Source of the DNA: Warburgia ugandensis
Taxonomy: Eukaryota > Streptophyta > Magnoliopsida > Canellales > Canellaceae
Assembly (NCBI GenBank): GCA_035236585.1
Contig: CP141136.1
Coordinates: 32,634,949 to 32,698,948 of the forward strand
Reading direction: 5' to 3'
DNA: 64,000 bases
Position numbers and translations under genes: made by a program. Under the pieces are notes generated by a model that saw only the letters and a program-made list of their open reading frames with translations, had not been told where the DNA came from and did no database searches. This document shows, piece by piece, positions 52,092 through 61,000 of the stretch. How positions within the stretch are numbered: position 1 is the first letter of the stretch; every line of letters begins with the position of its first letter.

Positions 52092-55000
52092 TTAATCTTG
52101 TTATTTGCAGAAGAGGAGGAAGAAATTGAAATGCTCTTGGAGAACTATTTGCAAAGGTGATTGTCCTTCTAAAATGCATTGTTATATTGAAATGTTGGAA
52201 AGAAAATCTAGTATCATGTTTTGTGAATTCATTCTTGCTGTAAAAATGCACTTGGAGAGCCTTTTTTTATTTTATTTAGATTTTTCCCTTTTCTATTTCT
52301 ATATGTTCTACAAGTTATCACATTACTCAGTCCTCTAGTTTACACTGAAAATTTAAGACCCTAAATTTCTGCTTTTAGCTGCAGAACATAATTGGCATCT
52401 AAGTATGATGTTTCTATATCGTGAATTATTTACAAACACTTGCAAACCATTCACACTTAACAGTGTGTTATCCCTTCAATACTTCCTTTCAGTCTGGGAT
52501 TTCCAGATCTAGCATTAGTAACTTACCATGCAGAAATCAAATTCGTTTATCTTTTGTTAAAATACTCAAACCCTTTTATCTTTTTCACAAGAAAAGACAT
52601 GGATCTCAACATTCTCTCTTTCTTGGAACAAAGTGTGGTGCCGTGTTTATTAGGCCTTTTGTCAGTACATGATCTTTAGATTATTCCCTACACTCCAGTT
52701 GGAGGTCAATATCAATCTCTCTCACTATGCAGAGAATCTCATGCAGGTTCAGATCTAGTATATTGAACAATAATTGCACAGAAAGCTATCTTATCTCATA
52801 AAAACAGAAGTCTGCTTCATATGTTCCTCACAAAAATCACTGGATTATTATGAGATGGTATGGGAACAACAGTAGTTATCTATGTTGATCGTGTATCGTC
52901 TAAAAATAATTATTTAACATTGTTAAAGTTGTCTAATCATCTTGATGGGGTGTATTATTCTCCTAACTTTGTGGGATGTAAGGTCTCTACACTAGCAATC
53001 CTTGCCTTCTCACTCCAAACTGGCAAGAGTGTCCTCCAAATTTGCTGATTTTCTCACATTCTGATCTTGACACCTGGTTGTCCACTAATCAACTCTGTTG
53101 CTACCTTTGAGTAACAGGACTTTGTTTCAATCCTGTGGATTATTTCTGTTCAACCTCCTTCAACTTCATGGAGAGTCAATGGGTGTTGGGTCCAGACTTT
53201 GATGTGGAGTTATCGGACTACAACTTCAACTTCAACTTCACTTGAAGTCTATGAGGCTAGAACTAGGCTTCCCTGCCCTCATGATCTAAAAATAAGCCAT
53301 TGACCTTAAATGGCCCCTAGAATGCCTGATGCTTGAGCCATCATTTGGTTTGAGCTTCCAAGAAGAACTCAACCACTTAGGCAGCATAGGAGTGATGAGT
53401 TATCCATCTCTGTGGTTCACGTAATTGCTCCTTTCAACATTTTGGTATTGCTTGCTGAAGCCAAGCCTTGCAAAAATGACTTCACAGTACCTCCAACAAA
53501 TCTCACATGATCCTGAAAGACTTCCATTCATTCCTTGCAAACCATCCAAGTCTTTGATTGGATGTGAAGCTAAATTGGTTACTGACCACTTCCATACAAA
53601 AAATTTCAAAAATAAATCTCATGTGATCCTCAAAGACACTTTCATTCTTTCCTTATGCACCATCCAAAATTTTGGCCAGATGTGATGCTAAATTGGTCAC
53701 TAGTAATGTCTGTACAAAATTTTTCAAAAATGGTGCAAAACATTCTTGGTGCAACACAACAGTGGATAAGTAGATGATCACTGTTTCCAGCTATGTGAAG
53801 GCACTTTATCCATTTACTGGTGATCGACCCTCTTTTAGACGCTCATCTGCTGTCCAGAATTCTTCCTGTGGGCGACTGCCTTGGGACAAGCACACAAGTT
53901 CTATGAGCTTACTGATGGAGCAGTAACTCCAATTTGGGAGAAGCGCTTTTCATAGAAGTTCCTACAGAAAACATTGCCCCAGTGCTATTTTCATTTCATT
54001 TTATCAGTAACTGAAGCCGAACAACTCTTCACAATGAACTCAGCAGCTTACTAAGATGCCTGCCTTTCAGAGCCGAGAAAGTTTTATGAACTGAAAAGTG
54101 CATTTTAGATACCTCTTAAAAAGGTGTGGAAATTTCACATGCTAGCTTCCTTGTTAGAGACGGCCAACTGTCCAAGGAAAGAGAGTAAGTAGTGAATTCC
54201 CACCAAATATTACTAAAAATCTTCTTCCCTTCAAAATGTCTCTACTCCTGTACTTGTACCTGTCCATGGGGTGGATACAGTAAGACTAGGTTGGAATGCT
54301 TTCTGTTGAATGCCACAATTCGTTGCTAACATCCCCGTCCAAAGGCATTCTTGCTCAATCTTGAAGGGCTTTTAAGTATTTATCTGATTGACTAGCATAG
54401 CTACTGCCATTCAGTTGGTAATACAGTCTTTTCTCAGTTGAATCATTTCATAGCAAAGACACTTGGCAAGTACATTTGCAAGACAATGAAATGGAACAAG
54501 TTATATATCAGCATGTTATTCCAGATCGAGTAATCCAGATGCCTGAAAATAGATAGTTTGGCTTCCAAAAGACAAAATCTGTCAATACCTGGATCTTGCA
54601 TCCCTTTGGGTCCTTCTGCTCAAAGGAAATCCAAGATAAGAACTAGAGCAGGATCAAGAGATAATTCGGCTTCATGTTACATCGTGCATTTTCTGCTGAC
54701 AAATTCAAAGAATCATACAATTGTCTCTTGTTGCCATATGAGTTGGTTTTGTACTAAATGATTGAGACATCTAGGCCTACTAGGTTACAGTACAATTCAG
54801 AAGTTGGACTGTCTTCAGGAGTTGAAGCTTTGATTTCAAGCAGGGATTTTTATCAAGTCAATTTAGATGTCTACTTTGTGCTTTGGATTATTTGAAGGCT
54901 GTACACAAATGGTGTAAGGAGGATTGGTTAATCTGCTTTGTGACAGGAAGAATGTGAACTTCCGAATTTCTTTTTTTTTTTTGCATATCACTCTGACCTG

Positions 55001-58000
55001 CCATTATTACTGTGAAACAGCTAATCCTATTTGTAGTACTTAATATCTGTGTATTACTAATTCTCTTTATTCCCTATGTTTGCTGCATGAGTGGAGTGTA
55101 ACATATACAAAGTTATCCATCAATTACCAACTACAACCTCCTAAATGCATTCAACTTCATTTAGCCAATGTCTGGCCACTTTGTAGTACTTGATCCCTTC
55201 ATTTAGATCATGAAAATCCAACTTTGGTCTGGCAAAGAGAAAAAATAAAGTATATATGGAAGTGTTAAGGATTCAATACCCTGCTCTGAGATTGTCACAG
55301 GCAAATAAGCTACTATTCCCATGATTCCCTCATTGTAAAATACCCAAGCATGATCAAAGTTGGGCAGAAACAATAACAGTTGAGAATTAAAATAGTCCAA
55401 TTAAGATACAAGATTGTGACATTTACTCCTGCAAAGCCTATATACTGATGAAATCTCAATCAAAGAGTTTCTAGAAAACTGGATATATTCTAAATGTGAA
55501 TGGAGCAAAGGACTTCAGATGCTACCCTTTTTAGCCTACAAATGATCTCCATCCCTCCATCTTACAGCAGCTGGCATTATAGATGCTCATCTTAGGTCAC
55601 TTCAGGCAACCTATAGATAGTGTAGATCTCTCTCTTGTGATGGTTATGATAGTGGAAGGAATCCTTAGGAATCACCTTATTTCCTGGTTAACTCCTATTC
55701 ATATCCCTTGTTAACAGAGAAAATGATAAAGAAGAGTCATAGACTTTACTAAGAATGAGGCATCTTATGTAACTACCCTTGACTAATTAAGAAAAGGAAA
55801 GGCACACTTCAGTGTAAAAGTAAATAGGAGAACAAAAAGAACTCTCAAGCGTCTCACTATTGATTGCTTTAATGGAGTATTTTGCAGTACATATGTGGTT
55901 GCATGATCTTTAATAGCTCAATTACTTTGCAGATGTGAATCTTGCCATGGACAAGCAGAAAGGCTTCTTGATTCTGCAAAGGAAATGGAAGACTCCATTG
56001 CTGTGAACTTGAGGTCTGTTTGAAGTTCTTTCTCAATTTTGGTTGTTTGGTGAATTCTTTTATAAGTTTGCAGTTTCAAATCTATAGTCTCTAGCTTCTT
56101 AAATATCTCCATTCTTACAAGTCTCTTACCTTTTCACTAACAGTCACAGATCATCATTTAAGTAATCTGGAACATAAAATGTATAACATTGAAAGATAAC
56201 TGTAACACAGAGATAGACAAAGTACAGAAAAGAAATTGCCCAACAAACAAAATACTGGTTGGTCAGATTCACTAGCAAAACCTGAGGATAAGAACAATAA
56301 ATGTGTAGAAAAGAGGAAGATGAAAGAGGGTGCAGACAGACAAATAACTGCTGGATAGAAATGAATCAGTCCAAAATTGTGAGCCGATAGCCTCACTCCA
56401 GATCAAATTGGAGGGATGCATCATCATCTGATAACTTTTAGGTAGAAAGATAATATTTGATGAGCATAAAACATAATGAAGCGTGAGAGGAATAATCAAA
56501 TTGGCTTGAGTAGCTGAGTTGGTTTAGTTCCTTGTCTCACAACCAAGAAATTGTTGGTTTAGGTCCAATTGTCATTCAGAAAAGAAAATGAAAAGAAAAA
56601 GGAATAACCAAATGAGATGTAGGTTTTTGCTTCCCAAATGTGGACTGAGTAATTATACATAGAATTGCAATTGGTGGGAGAATGAGATTGTGTCTTTTGT
56701 GTTTTCTTTCCCATGCTGAACTCTGTCTACCAACAAATGGATCATCCAACAAAATTCCTTGAAACTTTTCCCTTTCATGCAAATCTTGCATATTGCCGCT
56801 TACGTGCAAGTAAGCTGTAAATTAAACTTGCAGAATAGCACCTCTTGATAAATAGCCAGGAGATTTCAGCACCTTACTAGAAATCTAACTGCGAATTACA
56901 AAACCCAGAAGATCAATTTTCACACAAATTTGAAAAGTATATCAATTTGATTACTGCATTTCAGTCTTTTTTGGTATTTTTGTATACTTCAAACTTTTCT
57001 TTTCTTTCATTATAGACCATCTGTTCCCAACACACATATGGCTTGTCTCTTTTGATAAATCTACTCATTATGAGAAGTAAAAAAGGCATACTCCATTTGC
57101 TTTGTAACCCTTTGTTGGATTTAGTTGTGGGATAAAATGGTTCAAACAGTTAACAGTCTTTTACTAGGAGAAAGCCAGAGTTATCAGATGTATGAATCAA
57201 TATGAAAGAGGTGTATATAGCTTCCAGTGGCTGGACATGAAGAATGTAACATATCAGATGTTGCAGTAGAAGTTCTGGACTAATGTTATCCTTGAGGTTG
57301 ATTATTGCCTCTCTGATGATTGGTCTCTAGTTGAGTTGGTGCAACCTACATCCAGGATACAACTACTGCAATCATCATTGACCTTGTACTGGCTTGAAAT
57401 GTAATGAACAATTATCACATTTAAATGCCCAAATTGAAAAGACTTTATGAAAGCTTAAATAAACTGAAGAGAAAGTGAGAGAGAAGGAAATGTAGCCTTT
57501 AACACAATGAAAAGAAAAATGAGAATAGCTTTCTGGTATTCACCAAAGAGGAGTCAAAGCCAAATACAAATGCTTCTGAAAAACTTGCACAATTCAGTTA
57601 AATATTAATGTGAATGAACCATAACTATGTAGCCCTATTCCTAATGGATTGGCTACTAAATAAGGGGGCAGTCCTAGTGCACGATGCTCCTGTGTATGCA
57701 GGGTCCAAGGAAGGAGCAGACCACAAGGGTCAATAGTATGCAGTCTTACCTTGCATTTTGCAAGAGGCTATTTACATACTTTGAACCCGTGACCTCAAGG
57801 TCACATGACGACAACTCTACCGTTGTGCCAAGGCTTCCTGTCATTGACTACTAGATAATATGTCCAAATTATAAGAAATCCCATAGAAGCCACAATTGTC
57901 GAATTCACACCTTGCGAGTAGTGATTTGTTCTTGCATGTAAATAAATTACAAATATGCTCCAAGTGATACATGCGAAATTTTTTCTGGGATCCTAATTCC

Positions 58001-61000
58001 AGTAAGTAGCCCATACTGCTCCCGACAGAATACCTATGGTTAACAAAATAAATCATAGACTAATGATACGATAACTTCAATGTTCCAATCACTGAGTCAA
58101 TTGAAACCTGTTATAATTTCTAAATCAAAGAAAAGAAGAGCTTATCCCTCTCTCTCAATGAGAAAATGGCTGTTTCAAGCAAAGCAGGTAGAAAAATAAA
58201 TATTAGACATGAGTTTTATGTGTATCTTATGCAAAAGGCATAAGATTTTAACCTTTTTAAGAAGATACTTGTGACAACCAAAAGAATAAAATCAATATGT
58301 ATTTAAGAGATAAAAGCCTCTGCTATTTTTACTCAAACATATGTAGCTTTGAATTTTGAGTCAAAGTCTTCGAACTGGTAACTAAAAATAATGCTTACTT
58401 TAAAGCTTTATAAAATTTAAGATACATTGCTATAAACATCAATATCATACTTTGAATCTTGTTGTTCACTCAAGTAACGAGAGACGGTTCATTGTTCTCA
58501 AAGTTTTGGAAGAAAAAAGGTAACTCTTATTTTGTGAATTAAGGGTTTAAACTAGAGAGAGGAAAGAGAATAAAGTAAAGATCAATTACCTATGGATTTT
58601 CTTTCTTGTTTATAATTCCATGAATGAAGTCTTAAATGTTTAATATGCCCTTAAGTGGTGCACCTATCAACAAAATGTTATAACACTTTCTAACTTATAC
58701 AATAAAGAAACTAAATAGGGTCTACATGTTGTACATATAAAGAAAGACTTTTATGAATCCTAATAATAAATATACATTCGTGTTCAAAAACAATTACATT
58801 CACCTTGTGGAGAATGAAGGAAGCATCATTCTGAAGGCTTGGGTTACTATAAGAGAAACTATAACATTGAAGCATGGTTATAGTCTTTTTCTTTCATAGT
58901 GAAAATGCATTTTGCCAAAAATCGATTCATGCATGGGGTTTGCCAGGGTTTAACTTGATGGGTGGCAATTGACGTAAAAACCTCATCCTATAATAGATTA
59001 GGATTAAGAAAAGTTGAGAAAGATGTGTTTAAACTTGCAAAAGTAAGAAAACAAAAGAGTAAGGACTTAGACCACATTAAGTGTATTAGAAGTTATATAT
59101 GACTAAATGGTAGTAGTTAAAGATGATGAGATCAAACAAAGGTGGGAAAAGTATTTTCAAGAATTGTTAAATGTTAATTACCTTGAGAATATAGTGATTG
59201 GAAGTACTATAAACCCAAATAATATTTGACATTCTATATACGACCATAGGATTAGAATACTTGAAGTGAAAGAGGCCTTGAAAAAGATGAAATCAGAAGG
59301 CCCTAAAGCCTTATGGTATACCAGTATAGGTTTGGAAGTATGAAAGATATAGGAGTAGTTTGGTTGACAAAGTTGTTTAGCTAGATTGTAAAATAAAAGA
59401 AAATGTTGGATGAATGGAGGAAGAGCTCTATTGTACTAATTTATAAGAATGAATGAGACATATAGAGTTGCACTAGTTATTGGGGGATCAAACTTATGAG
59501 CCATGCCATGAAACTTTTTGAAAGAATGGTTGAGATGAGGATACAACATGAGACAAGTGTATCGGAGAACCAATTTGGTTTCATGCTTGGGAGGTATCCC
59601 ATGGAAGCTATTTTCCTAGTTAAACAATTGATAAAGAAATATAGGGAGAGGAGGAAGGACCTCCACATGTCTTTATTGGCCTAGAAAAAGCTTATGATAG
59701 GGTCCTTAGAGAGTAATATGGTTGGTGTTAGGCAAGAAATGGGTTTCACATATATAGACATAATTAAGATAAGTATGAGAGAGTGGTAACAAATGTTAGG
59801 ATCACTAGTGGGGAAACTGGTGATTTTCCTATCACAATAGGATTGCAAGAGAAGGGGAGCCTTAGCGCAATGGTAGAAGTTGTCGTCGTGTGACCTTGAG
59901 GTCACAGGTTCAAGGCGTGGAAATAGCCTCTTGTAAAATGCAAGGTAAGGCTATGTATATAGACATAATTAAGATAAGTATGAGAGAGCGGTAACAAATG
60001 TTAGGATCACGAGTAGAGAGATCGGTGATTTTCCCATCACTATAGGATTGTAAGAGAAGGAGAGCCTTGGTGCAATGGTAAAAGTTGTCGTTGTGTGACC
60101 TTGAGGTCATGGGTTCAAGGCGTGGAAACAGTCTCTTGCAAAATGCAAGGTAAGGTTGTGTACTTTAGGCCCTTGTGGTCTACCCTTTCCCCGGACCCCG
60201 CATAGGTGGGAGCTTCAGCACCGGGGCTGCCATTTTTTATAGGATTGCAAGAAGGATCAGCATTGAACCTGTACTTTTTCATGTTGGTTATAGATGAGTC
60301 AAGAAAATATATGCACGAGGAGATTCTATGGTGCATGTTATTTGCAGATGGTATAGTTATGATTGATAAGACAAGAGAGTGCATAAACACAAAGCTAGAG
60401 TTATGGGGAGATGAAACAGAGTATATGTAATGCAATTTTAGGAAGGAGACGAGCAAGGGTGAAGCACTAGTAAAGATTGATAACCAAGAAGTCTCCTTAA
60501 AAGAACACTTTTGATACTTGGGATCAATAATTCGTGAGAACAGAGAGATTGAGAGGGAGGTTACTTAGATAATGCAAGCGGGTTGGAACAAATGGAGATG
60601 CGCCTTTGGAGCTTTGTGTGATCTTTTGAGTTCCACTCAAGCCGAAAGGAAAATTCTATAGGATGGCTGTAAGGCCAGTCATGCTCTATGAATCGGTGCT
60701 AGGCAGTTAAGGGACAACATGTACATAGGGCTGAAATGCGAATGTTGAGATAGATGAGCAGCAATACAAGAAAGGATAGAATTAGAGGAAACTTAGGAGT
60801 AGTGTCAATAGGTAACAAGATGAAGGAGATTAGACTTAAATGGTTAGGATTGAGGCGATCTAAGTCGAAGGTTCTAAAAGGCCAAGGGAAGGCCCAAAAG
60901 AATGTAGATAGAAGTGGTGAGAAAAAATGTAAAAACTTTAGGATCAAATGAAGCCATGATACGTACTAGAGGGGAATGGAGGAACAAGATTCATGTGACA

